From Candidatus Rokubacteria bacterium RIFCSPLOWO2_02_FULL_73_56 (GTDB lineage: Bacteria; Methylomirabilota; Methylomirabilia; Rokubacteriales; CSP1-6), in the NCBI GenBank assembly GCA_001788495.1, contig MGCF01000104.1, positions 1 to 34,836 on the forward strand: a stretch of 34,836 nucleotides of DNA, read 5' to 3'. Shown here piece by piece: positions 21,570 to 28,593 of this stretch. The notes below the pieces were generated by a model that saw only the letters and a program-made list of their open reading frames with translations, did not search any database and had not been told where the DNA came from. Position 1 is the first letter of the stretch; each line of letters opens with the position of its first letter. The position numbers and the translations under genes are program-made.

Positions 21570-22397
21570 ATGCCCGACGACCGGACGCTCCTCCTCGACG
21601 GCCGGCGCTTCCACTACACCGAGGCCGGCGACCCCGCGGCGCCGCCGCTCGTGTTCCTCCATGGCATCACCGGCCACGCGCGCACGTGGGACGACGAGGT
21701 CGCCGTGCTCGCGGGCCGCTTCCGCGTCCTCGCGCTCGACCAGCGCGGCCACGGCGACTCCGACCCCGCGCCCGGCGGCGACTACACGGTGGAGAGCCTG
21801 GCGGGCGACCTCGCCGCGTTCGCCGACACGCTCGGCCTCGCGCGCGCGAGCCTCGTCGGGCTCTCCCTGGGCGGCCGCGTGGCGATCGCCTTCGCGGCCC
21901 GGTGGCCCGAGCGGGTGGCGCGGCTCGTCGTCGTGGACATCGGGCCCGACGTCGCGCCCGCGGGCCGCGCGCGCGTCGGCGCGCTGATGGCGACGGCGCC
22001 GGAGCGCTTCGCGGGCTTCGACGAGGCGCTCGCGTGGCAGCGGGCCGCGAATCCGCGCTACAGCGAGGCCATGCTCCGCCATCGCGTGCGCCACGCCACG
22101 CGTCCCGCGCCCGAGGGCGGCCTCGTCTGGAAGTACGACCGCGCGCTCCGCGAGGCCGTGCGGGCGGGGCGCTGGCGCGATCCCGTCGACCTCTGGCCCG
22201 CGTGGCGCGCGCTCGCCTGCCCGATCTTGCTCGTGCGCGGCGCCGACTCCGACGTGCTCGCGCCCGAGACCGCCGCGCGGATGCTCGGCGAGAACCCGCG
22301 CGCGCGGCTCGTCGAGGTGCCGGGCGCGGGCCACACCGTGCCGGGCGACCGGCCCGCCGCCTTCCAGGCCCTGCTCACCGAGTTCCTCGCGGGCTGA
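21570..22397 (+). CDS. Alpha/beta-fold hydrolase
   Basis: The protein has 275 residues with the standard alpha/beta hydrolase order: oxyanion motif VFLHGITGHARTWDDE, LALDQRGHGDSD, nucleophile elbow VGLSLGGRVA (Ser), acid region RGADSDVLAPE (Asp) and GAGHTVPGD (His). The triad is complete. The fold includes esterases, lactonases and C-C hydrolases; the short cap between the nucleophile and acid is typical of small-molecule esterases or lactonases. The ATG is preceded at 5 nt by TAGAAT and by no ribosome site, so the mRNA is probably leaderless. Confidence 0.9.
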   Translation: MPDDRTLLLDGRRFHYTEAGDPAAPPLVFLHGITGHARTWDDEVAVLAGRFRVLALDQRGHGDSDPAPGGDYTVESLAGDLAAFADTLGLARASLVGLSLGGRVAIAFAARWPERVARLVVVDIGPDVAPAGRARVGALMATAPERFAGFDEALAWQRAANPRYSEAMLRHRVRHATRPAPEGGLVWKYDRALREAVRAGRWRDPVDLWPAWRALACPILLVRGADSDVLAPETAARMLGENPRARLVEVPGAGHTVPGDRPAAFQALLTEFLAG

Positions 22398-22399
22398 GC

Positions 22400-22815
22400 G
22401 GGCGCCCAGAACCGGACCGGCGCGACGGGCGCGCCCGCGTCGAGCGCCGCGGGCGGCGCGAGCCCCGCCATCCGGCGCCCGTTCACCGGGTTGCCGTAGC
22501 CACGACAGCGCGCGCCGCAGGTCGGCGAGCGTCAGCTGGATCCACGGCCGCCACACGGCCGCCTCCCCGCCGGTGAGGGTGCGCACGAGCATCCAGCCGA
22601 GCCGTCCGCCCGCGGCCAGGTCCTCGACCGCGGGCTCCCGGCCGCGCGAGAGCGGACTCAGCACCCGCTCGACGATCCAGCGGTGCGTGCGCAGGATGAG
22701 GCGACGGCGCACCGCCGGCTCGGCGCCGAGCCAGGTCGGCGCCATCTCGCGGTACCACGTGAGCAGGCCGGGGCGCGCGCGCCCCGGCCACACCGTCGAC
22801 CACGTCGGCGAGCAT
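22400..22815 (-). pseudogene. Frame-broken remnant of an unidentified gene
   Basis: This fills most of the stretch 22398-22843, which has no clean gene. An ATG at 22815 with a well-placed AAGGAG starts a frame that begins MLADVVDGV but soon turns into a Pro/Ala/Arg-rich false frame. From about 22790 to 22500 a neighbouring frame reads like protein (LLTWYREMAPTWLG, LILRTHRWIVERVLSPLS, WRPWIQLTLADLRRALSWL). From about 22490 a third frame continues with VNGRRMAGLAPPAALD. The pattern fits one ancestral gene with two frameshifts, or sequencing indels. I do not recognise the family. An alternative is an intact gene starting at GTG 22793. Confidence 0.3.
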
Positions 22816-22843
22816 GGCTGTTCTCCTTCCCCGACGCGCGGCC

Positions 22844-24304
22844 TCAGGAGCCGATCGCGATGTAGAGGTTGCCGTGCTCGCGATGGACGAGGAGCAGCGT
22901 CGGCGTGCCCGGCGCGTGCCGCGCCATCGTCTCCTTGAGGTCCTCCACGTTCTTCACCGGCCGGTGGTCGATCTCCGCGATCACGTCCCCCGGGCGGAGC
23001 CCGGCGCCGGCCGCGGGGCTGCCGTCCTCGACACCCCGCACGAGCACGCCGCTCCGATCGCGGAGCCCGAGCTCCGCGGCGAGCTTCGGCGTGAGCGTCT
23101 GGAGCTGGAGGCCGAGCCGCGGCTTCTCGCCCGACGCCGGGCTGGCCGCCTCGTCGACCTCGGCGAGGCGGGCGATCTTCGCGGTCAGCGCGACGGTCTT
23201 GCCGTCGCGCAGCACCGAGAGCGGCACCTCACGGCCAACCGGCGTCGCCGCCACCGCGCGCGGCAGCTCGTCCGAGCGCGCCACCGTGCGGCCGTTGTAC
23301 GCCACGATGACGTCCCCCGGCTTGAGCCCCGCCGTCTGCGCCGGCGAGCCCTCCACCACGGCGCTCACCAGCGCGCCGCGGGTCTCCGGCAGCCGGAAGC
23401 TCTTCGCGAGCTCGGGCGTCACCCGCTGGATCGTCACGCCGAGCCAGCCCCGCGTGACGTGCCCGCTCGCGGCCAGCTGCGTCACCACGGGCTTGGCGAG
23501 GTTGATCGGGATCGCGAACCCGATGCCGACCGAGCCGCCGCTCCGCGTGAAGATCGCGGTGTTGATGCCGACCGCCTGGCCGCGCGTGTTGATGAGCGGC
23601 CCGCCGCTGTTGCCGGGGTTGATCGACGCGTCCGTCTGGATGAAGTCATCGTAGGGGCCCTCGCCGATCACCCGGCCGGTCGCGCTCACGATGCCCGTCG
23701 TGACGGTCTCGGACAGGCCGAACGGGTTACCGATCGCCATGACCGGCTCGCCGATCTGGAGTGCCGTGGAGTCGCCGAGCGGGATCACGGGCAGCCCGTG
23801 CGCCTCCACCTTCAGCAGCGCGAGGTCCGTCTTCGGGTCGCGCCCGAGGACCTTCGCCGCCAGCTCACGTCCGTCGGACAGCGTCACCTTGATCTCGGTC
23901 GCGCCGTCGATGACGTGGTTGTTCGTCACGATGTAGCCGTCGGGATTCACGATGAAGCCCGAGCCGAGGCTTCGCAGCATCTGCCGGGGCTGGTTGCCGA
24001 AGAACTGCTTGAAGAACTCGTTGAACGGGTCGTCGTTGCCGAGCGGGCTCTCGAGCCGCACGCCCGCGCCGGTCCGCTTGGTGCTGATGTTCACCACCGC
24101 CGGCTTCAGGTCGTGCGCGAGGGCGATCCACGGCGAGGGCGGCACGGCTGTGGGCGGCGTGGCGGTGAGCGGGCGCTCCGTCCAGAGCGGCGACGGCGCG
24201 CCGGTCGTGAAGCCGAGACGCGGTGCCAGCGCGACGAGGGCGAGTGCCGCCACCAGCGCGACCGACCCCAGCGCCCACCGCGAACGGGATATCCTGAGGT
24301 TCAT
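22844..24304 (-). CDS. HtrA/DegP-family serine protease with two PDZ domains
   Basis: The protein has 486 residues. An N-terminal hydrophobic helix (LGSVALVAALALVALAP) anchors or exports it, so it acts in the periplasm. The trypsin-like domain shows His130 (VTNNHVID), Asp160 (PKTDLALLK) and Ser233 (NPGNSGGPL), a complete triad. Two PDZ domains follow (about 290-380 and 400-480), each with a GxxPGDVI-type motif. HtrA proteases degrade or refold damaged envelope proteins. The ATG overlaps the stop of the TPR gene (ATGA). That gene overlaps the winged-helix gene, so the three are co-translated. A superoxide dismutase and a two-component system lie just upstream on the same strand, suggesting an envelope or oxidative stress unit. 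Confidence 0.95.
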   Translation of the reverse strand: MNLRISRSRWALGSVALVAALALVALAPRLGFTTGAPSPLWTERPLTATPPTAVPPSPWIALAHDLKPAVVNISTKRTGAGVRLESPLGNDDPFNEFFKQFFGNQPRQMLRSLGSGFIVNPDGYIVTNNHVIDGATEIKVTLSDGRELAAKVLGRDPKTDLALLKVEAHGLPVIPLGDSTALQIGEPVMAIGNPFGLSETVTTGIVSATGRVIGEGPYDDFIQTDASINPGNSGGPLINTRGQAVGINTAIFTRSGGSVGIGFAIPINLAKPVVTQLAASGHVTRGWLGVTIQRVTPELAKSFRLPETRGALVSAVVEGSPAQTAGLKPGDVIVAYNGRTVARSDELPRAVAATPVGREVPLSVLRDGKTVALTAKIARLAEVDEAASPASGEKPRLGLQLQTLTPKLAAELGLRDRSGVLVRGVEDGSPAAGAGLRPGDVIAEIDHRPVKNVEDLKETMARHAPGTPTLLLVHREHGNLYIAIGS

Positions 24305-24663
24305 CGTACGCTCCTTTCGCTGTCGTCCTGCACTGCTCCAGTGTCCGTCTGGGCCACGGCCGTGAGCGCCTGCCGGGCCAGCGTCCCGATCGGATCGTCC
24401 CCCGCGAGGCGGGCGGCGTCGGCGAGCTGGTGCCGCGCGCCGTCACGCAGCCCGAGGCGGGAGTACGCGAGTCCCAGGTAGTAGTGGGCGCGCGCGTCGC
24501 CCGGGCGCGCCGCGACGGCGCGCACGAGCGTGCGCGCGGCTGCCTGATACCGGCCCGCGGTGACGAGCTCGACGCCGTGGGCCAGCTCGCGCCGCGCCTG
24601 CCACCACGGCATGCCGAGCACGATCGCCGTCGAGGCGAGCACGACCAGCGCGCCGGCGGTCAC
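24301..24663 (-). CDS. Membrane-anchored TPR protein
   Basis: The protein has 120 residues. A short N-terminal membrane helix (AGALVVLASTAIVLGMPWW) is followed by about two tetratricopeptide repeats (ELVTAGRYQAAARTLVRAVA and the next, with ARAHYYLGLAYSRLGLRDGA) and an acidic tail. TPRs bind other proteins; here the domain should lie outside the cytoplasm next to HtrA, with which it is translationally coupled. It may present substrates or sense misfolding, which is inference. The GTG at 24663 overlaps the stop of the winged-helix gene (GTGA) and the stop overlaps the HtrA start (ATGA). Confidence 0.7.
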   Translation of the reverse strand: MTAGALVVLASTAIVLGMPWWQARRELAHGVELVTAGRYQAAARTLVRAVAARPGDARAHYYLGLAYSRLGLRDGARHQLADAARLAGDDPIGTLARQALTAVAQTDTGAVQDDSERSVR

Positions 24664-24854
24664 GAGCGCGGCTCCGCGACGAGCTCGACCAGCGCGATCC
24701 GCACCTTGCCCTCGCGGGCAAGCATCGCCAGCAGCGAGGCCGCGCTGTCCTCCGAGACGCCGAGGCGCCGGCCCACCTCCGCCGGCGGGATCGCACCCGC
24801 CGTCCTCAAGCACGCCAGGACGTCTCCCTCGAGCTCCGTCCACCAGTCATCCAT
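24660..24854 (-). CDS. Small winged-helix DNA-binding protein
   Basis: The protein has 64 residues forming a single winged helix: ELEGDVLACLRTAGAIPPAE, VGRRLGVSEDSAASLLAMLA (helix-turn-helix) and EGKVRIALVELV (wing). This resembles MarR/DprA-type minimal winged helices. It is the first gene of a three-gene overlapping unit with the TPR and HtrA genes, so it may be an autoregulator of that unit. It starts 21 bp after the superoxide dismutase stop. Confidence 0.7.
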   Translation of the reverse strand: MDDWWTELEGDVLACLRTAGAIPPAEVGRRLGVSEDSAASLLAMLAREGKVRIALVELVAEPRS

Positions 24855-24875
24855 CGGACCCCCCGCCTCGCGGGC

Positions 24876-25490
24876 TCACGCCGCCGCCGCGAACCGGCTC
24901 ACCGCCTTGCGCGCGCGGCTGTCGGCGAAGCGCTGCTGCACGGCGCCCCAGCTGACGTTGTCCATGAACGCGGTGATGTACTGGCTCCGCCCGCCCGCGC
25001 CGTGGTCGACCATGTAGGCGTGCTCGAAGACGTCGAGGACCAGGATCGGGTTGAGGCCCGCGGGGTGGTTGACCTCGTGCTCGCTCACCCACCAGTTGAA
25101 CAGGCTGTCGGTGAGCGGATCGTGGTAGAGGATCGCCCAGCCGATCCCGCGGATCATGCCGGTCTTGACGAAGTCCTCCTGCCACGCCTCGACGGTGCGC
25201 CAGCCGTGCGCCAGGCGCTCCGCGAGCGCGCCGCGCCGGTTCATCTGGACGCCCGCCGCGAGGTTCCCGAAGTAGTACTCGTGGAGGACCATCCCGTTCC
25301 ACTCGAAGCCGGCCCGCCGCTTGAGCTCCGCCCAGTGGCGCGTGCCGGCGCCCGCCTGCGCGAGCTCCGCGAGCAGGCCGTTCGTGTTGCCGACGTAGCC
25401 CTTGTAGAGGGCCCAGTGCTCCTCGATCTGGTCGTCCGAGATGCCCTTGAGGCCGTGGGGCTTGAGCTGCTCCTGCACGAGATAGGTCAT
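24876..25490 (-). CDS. Fe/Mn superoxide dismutase, archaeal-like subgroup
   Basis: The protein has 204 residues and no signal peptide, so it is cytosolic. The four metal ligands are present: His25 (EEHWALY), His70 (VLHEYYFGN), and Asp153 and His157 (LDVFEHAYM). The second-sphere Gln of bacterial enzymes is missing from both usual places: Gly66 stands at the FeSOD position, and the segment SEHEVNHPAGLNPILVLD has His where MnSODs have NQ. This resembles archaeal SODs with ENHxxNH. Metal preference is therefore uncertain. It removes superoxide and lies between the histidine kinase and the HtrA unit on the same strand. AAAGGAGA is the ribosome site. Confidence 0.88.
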   Translation of the reverse strand: MTYLVQEQLKPHGLKGISDDQIEEHWALYKGYVGNTNGLLAELAQAGAGTRHWAELKRRAGFEWNGMVLHEYYFGNLAAGVQMNRRGALAERLAHGWRTVEAWQEDFVKTGMIRGIGWAILYHDPLTDSLFNWWVSEHEVNHPAGLNPILVLDVFEHAYMVDHGAGGRSQYITAFMDNVSWGAVQQRFADSRARKAVSRFAAAA

Positions 25491-25562
25491 CGGGTCTCTC
25501 CTTTCCCCCGCGAGCGTAGCGGAGGAACGTGAGCGACCGATGAGACGGGAATGAGAAGTTTC

Positions 25563-26963
25563 TTAGCCGAGCGGCAGGCGGATCGTGAACGTGCTGCCGG
25601 CGCCCGGCGCGCTCTCGACGGCGAGCGTGCCGTCGTGGGCGAGCACGATCGAGCGCACGATGGCCAGCCCGAGGCCGGCACCGCCCGTGTCGCGCGCGCG
25701 CGCGGCGTCGAGGCGCACGAACGGCTCGAACACCCGTGCGGCCTCGGCCGGGTCCATGCCGACGCCGGTGTCGCGCACGGCGATCGCGGCGCTCCCATCC
25801 ACCGCGGCCAGGGAGACCTCGACGCGCCCGCCCCGGGGCGTGTACTTGACCGCGTTCTCCACGAGGTTGAGCACCGCGCGCCGCAGCGCCGCCGGGTCGC
25901 CCTGCACCGCGAGCGGCGCGGGCGCGTCCAGGCGGACGCTCACGCCCCGCGGGAGCGCGAGCCGCTCGCCCACCTCGCGCAGGTCGCGCAGCAGCGGCGC
26001 GAGCTCCACGCGCTCGCGCGCCGGCGGCGCCCCGGCCGAGAACCGCGAGAGCAGCAGCAGGTCCTCGGCGAGCCGGACGAGCCGCTCGACCTCCTCGAGG
26101 CTCGAGACCAGGACGCGCCGGTACTCCTCCGGCGTGCGCTCGGCGCGCAGGGCGACCTCGATGCCGCCCTTGAGCGCGGTGAGCGGCGTGCGGAGCTCGT
26201 GCGCGGCGTCGGCGGCGAAGCGCCGCACCTGGGCGAAGGCGTCCTCGAGGCGCGCCAGCATCGCGTTCAGCGTGCCGGCCAGGTGATCGAGCTCGTCGCC
26301 GGTGCCGCGCCCGCGGATCCTGCGCCCGAGCTCCTCCCCGGTGATGCGGCGCGCCGTCCGGGACATCTCGTCCACGGGCTTGAGCGCGCGCCGCGCGATC
26401 ACCGCCCCGCCCGCCGCGGCGAGGCCGAGGCCGAGCGGGACCAGGACGAGCAGCGTCTCGAGGTAACGCCCGAGCGCGCGCTCGGCGCGGTCGAGCGGCA
26501 TGCCGACCTGGATGAGCCGCACGAGGTGGCCGCCGCGGTCCACGGGCATGGTGAGCAGGCGCACGCGCGCCCCCCGGGCGAGGCGCACGGTCTCGTAAGT
26601 CTCGCCGCCGGCGGCGGCGCGCTGCCGCGCCCGCGGCGAGAGCGGGAGCCGGTCGCGCAGCTCGGCCGAGTGCGCGCCGGGGCGGCCCTCGGGGTCCATG
26701 AGCTGGAAGAACTTGTCGTGGAACTCCGGCCCGAGGAGATCCCGCAGCAGCGCCTCGGCGCCCGTGCCCTCGGGGCCGCTCCAGCCGGTGTCGCGGATCA
26801 CCTGCGCGACCGCGCGGAGCGAGGTGTCGAGGTCCTGCACGAGGCTCCACCGCAGGAGCGAGTACGAGAGCCCGCTGATCACGACGAGGATCCCGAGCAG
26901 GATCGCCGTGTACCAGAGGGTGAGCCTGAGGCGCACGCCGAGCGGCGGCCAGCGCCGGCTCAC
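25563..26963 (-). CDS. Sensor histidine kinase (heavy-metal/OmpR-partner type)
   Basis: The protein has 466 residues. The first helix (LTLWYTAILLGILVVISGLS) and a second near 180-200 (TLLVLVPLGLGLAAAGGAVI) frame a periplasmic sensor of about 140 residues. A HAMP linker, a dimerisation domain with His255 in AAHELRTPLTALKGGIEVAL, and the ATPase boxes NLVENAVKYT, DTGVGMD and GAGLGLAIV follow. The kinase phosphorylates itself and the response regulator encoded just upstream, whose stop overlaps its GTG start (GTGA). The signal is unknown; the layout matches the CusS/heavy-metal kinase group. The SOD and HtrA genes downstream are plausible targets. Confidence 0.95.
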   Translation of the reverse strand: MSRRWPPLGVRLRLTLWYTAILLGILVVISGLSYSLLRWSLVQDLDTSLRAVAQVIRDTGWSGPEGTGAEALLRDLLGPEFHDKFFQLMDPEGRPGAHSAELRDRLPLSPRARQRAAAGGETYETVRLARGARVRLLTMPVDRGGHLVRLIQVGMPLDRAERALGRYLETLLVLVPLGLGLAAAGGAVIARRALKPVDEMSRTARRITGEELGRRIRGRGTGDELDHLAGTLNAMLARLEDAFAQVRRFAADAAHELRTPLTALKGGIEVALRAERTPEEYRRVLVSSLEEVERLVRLAEDLLLLSRFSAGAPPARERVELAPLLRDLREVGERLALPRGVSVRLDAPAPLAVQGDPAALRRAVLNLVENAVKYTPRGGRVEVSLAAVDGSAAIAVRDTGVGMDPAEAARVFEPFVRLDAARARDTGGAGLGLAIVRSIVLAHDGTLAVESAPGAGSTFTIRLPLG

Positions 26964-27637
26964 TCGCCGGCCCTCAGCACGTAGCCGGCGCCGCGCACCG
27001 TGTGCAGCAGGCGGCGCTCGCCGGGCGCGTCGATCTTCCGGCGCAGGTAGCCCACGTAGACGTCGATCACGTTGCTCTCGGTGTCGAAGTCGACACCCCA
27101 GACGTGCTCGGCGATCATCGGCCGGGTGAGCACGCGGCCGGTGTTGCGCAGGAAGTACTCGAGCAGCGCGTGCTCGCGTGTCGTGAGCTCGACGCGCCGC
27201 CCGCCGCGCGTGACCGCGCGGGTCGCCGGATCGAGGGCCAGCGTGTCGAGCGTGAGGGGCGCGGGCCGCCCCTCGCCCGCGCGGCGGAGCAGCGCGCGCA
27301 CGCGCGCCAGGAACTCCTCGAAGGCGAACGGCTTGGTCAGGTAGTCGTCGGCGCCGAGGTCGAGGCCGGTCACCCGGTCGGCGACGCTGTCGCGCGCGGT
27401 GAGCACGAGCACCGGGGTCCGGACGCCGCGCGCGCGGGCGGTCCGGAGCACCGTGACGCCGTCGCGTCCGGGGAGCATGAGGTCGAGCACGACCAGGTCG
27501 TACGGCGGCCCGGCGAGCAGCAGCTCGAGCGCCTCGGCGCCGTCGGCCGAGACCTCGACGGTGTGGCCCTCCTCCGCGAGCCCCTGCCGGATGAAGCCCG
27601 CGACTTTCCGCTCGTCCTCGACGACCAGGATCCGCAT
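26960..27637 (-). CDS. OmpR-family response regulator
   Basis: The protein has 225 residues. The receiver domain has the acidic pair VVEDE near residue 8, phospho-acceptor Asp52 (VVLDLMLPGRDG), the conserved Thr (VLVLTARD) and Lys102 (LTKPF). A winged-helix effector follows (ELTTREHALLEYFLRNTGRV and SNVIDVYVGYLRRKID), typical of OmpR/PhoB and CusR-like regulators. It is the first gene of the pair with the kinase and starts 145 bp after the sulfite-oxidase-like gene, in a gap that holds a long inverted repeat. Confidence 0.96.
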   Translation of the reverse strand: MRILVVEDERKVAGFIRQGLAEEGHTVEVSADGAEALELLLAGPPYDLVVLDLMLPGRDGVTVLRTARARGVRTPVLVLTARDSVADRVTGLDLGADDYLTKPFAFEEFLARVRALLRRAGEGRPAPLTLDTLALDPATRAVTRGGRRVELTTREHALLEYFLRNTGRVLTRPMIAEHVWGVDFDTESNVIDVYVGYLRRKIDAPGERRLLHTVRGAGYVLRAGE

Positions 27638-27694
27638 GCTCAGCGGCTGCGCGCGAACGCGGGCGCGCTGCGCGCCCGGCGACGTCGGACGCGA

Positions 27695-27770
27695 GGGAGG
27701 GGGCGGAGCGGGCCCGGCGGAGACCCGTTGTCGTTACCGTGCTCGACGCCGGACCCGCTCCGCCCCTCCC
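27695..27770. repeat. Long imperfect inverted repeat
   Basis: Arms at 27695-27719 (25 nt) and 27747-27770 (24 nt) pair over their full length with one bulged G and one mismatch. The loop is 27 nt and contains GTTGTCGTTACC. It fills the gap between the leftward sulfite-oxidase-like gene and the leftward response regulator. It may be a strong RNA hairpin ending the first transcript, or a palindromic repetitive element. It lacks a T-tract, so classical intrinsic termination is unproven. Confidence 0.6.
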
Positions 27771-27782
27771 GCCGTCGGGACG

Positions 27783-28424
27783 TCAGCGGTCGCGCAGCGC
27801 GCGCACCGCCTCCGCGCGCATCTGCTGCATCGCGCGCGTCTCCTGATCGGAGTAGCGCTCCTCCCTCCAGGGGTCGGCGTTCATGTGATAGCCGTTCTGC
27901 TCCCAGAACCCGGGCGGGTTCACGTCGACGAACTCGAAGCCGCGCAGCCACTTGGCGCTCTTCCAGAAGTAGAGCTTCGGCACGACGAGCCGCATCGGCC
28001 CGCCGTGGTCGGGCTCGAGGTCGCGCCCGTTGTGGCGGAGCGCCAGCAGCACGTCGTCCTGCACGAGGTCCGCGAGCGCGATGTTGGTCGTGTAGTCCGG
28101 GTCGGCGTGCTGCACGACCCACTGCGCGCCGGGCAGCGGCGCGACGTGCTTCATGATCTCGTGGATCGAGACGCCCTCCCAGACGTTGTCGAGCTTCGAC
28201 CACCGCGTCACGCAGTGGATGTCCGAGGTGAGCGTCACGCGCGGGAGGCAGCGGAGCTCGTCCCACGTCCACGCCACCTCGCGCTCGACGCGCCCGAAGC
28301 ACCGGAAGGTCCAGGTCCGGGGGTCGAACCGGGGCGTCAGCCCGTACGTGAGCACCGGCCACTTCGTGGTCAGGGTCTGTCCCGGCGGCACCCGGCCCGC
28401 CACGGCAGGATCGGCCTGCTTCAT
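27783..28424 (-). CDS. Sulfite-oxidase-like molybdopterin oxidoreductase
   Basis: The protein has 213 residues in the short soluble branch of the sulfite oxidase/MsrP fold. Features are GRVPPGQTLTTKWPVLTYG at the N-terminus, the Mo-ligand Cys in DIHCVTRWSKLDNVWEGV, HADPDYTTNIAL, HGGPMRLVVPKLYFWKSAKW and a C-terminal PGFWEQNGYHMNADPW. It binds a molybdenum cofactor; the physiological substrate of this subgroup is unknown. No signal peptide is seen and no membrane partner is adjacent. The ATG at 28424 is chosen because GGAGG lies six bases upstream. An in-frame GTG at 28469, nine bases after a TATAGT box, would add a basic 15-residue helix and is a real alternative. Confidence 0.9.
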   Translation of the reverse strand: MKQADPAVAGRVPPGQTLTTKWPVLTYGLTPRFDPRTWTFRCFGRVEREVAWTWDELRCLPRVTLTSDIHCVTRWSKLDNVWEGVSIHEIMKHVAPLPGAQWVVQHADPDYTTNIALADLVQDDVLLALRHNGRDLEPDHGGPMRLVVPKLYFWKSAKWLRGFEFVDVNPPGFWEQNGYHMNADPWREERYSDQETRAMQQMRAEAVRALRDR

Positions 28425-28478
28425 CTGCGCCCTCCGCAGCTTCCAGAGCTCCCACAGCACTTTCGCCACGATGGCCCC

Positions 28479-28484
28479 ACTATA
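28479..28484 (-). promoter_or_regulatory. -10 box (TATAGT) for the sulfite-oxidase-like gene
   Basis: TATAGT on the minus strand, followed by GGGG, places a transcript start near 28472. Translation could then begin at GTG 28469 (leaderless) or at ATG 28424 (with ribosome site). No clear -35 is present. Confidence 0.4.
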
Positions 28485-28509
28485 CACCGCGCCCGGCGCC
28501 ACGAGCTTC

Positions 28510-28539
28510 TTGGGCCGCGTCGCGGCGGAGACATATAAT
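28510..28539 (+). promoter_or_regulatory. Sigma-70 promoter of the NYN-domain gene
   Basis: A perfect TATAAT -10 (28534-28539) is preceded at 18 bp by TTGGGC (28510-28515). The predicted start near 28546 leaves a leader of about 48 nt. TATAAT is rare in DNA this rich in GC, so chance is unlikely. Confidence 0.7.
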
Positions 28540-28593
28540 GACGGTAGGACACGTCGCCGGACGGGGAGGGTTCGCCACGAAAGGACACGGCGG

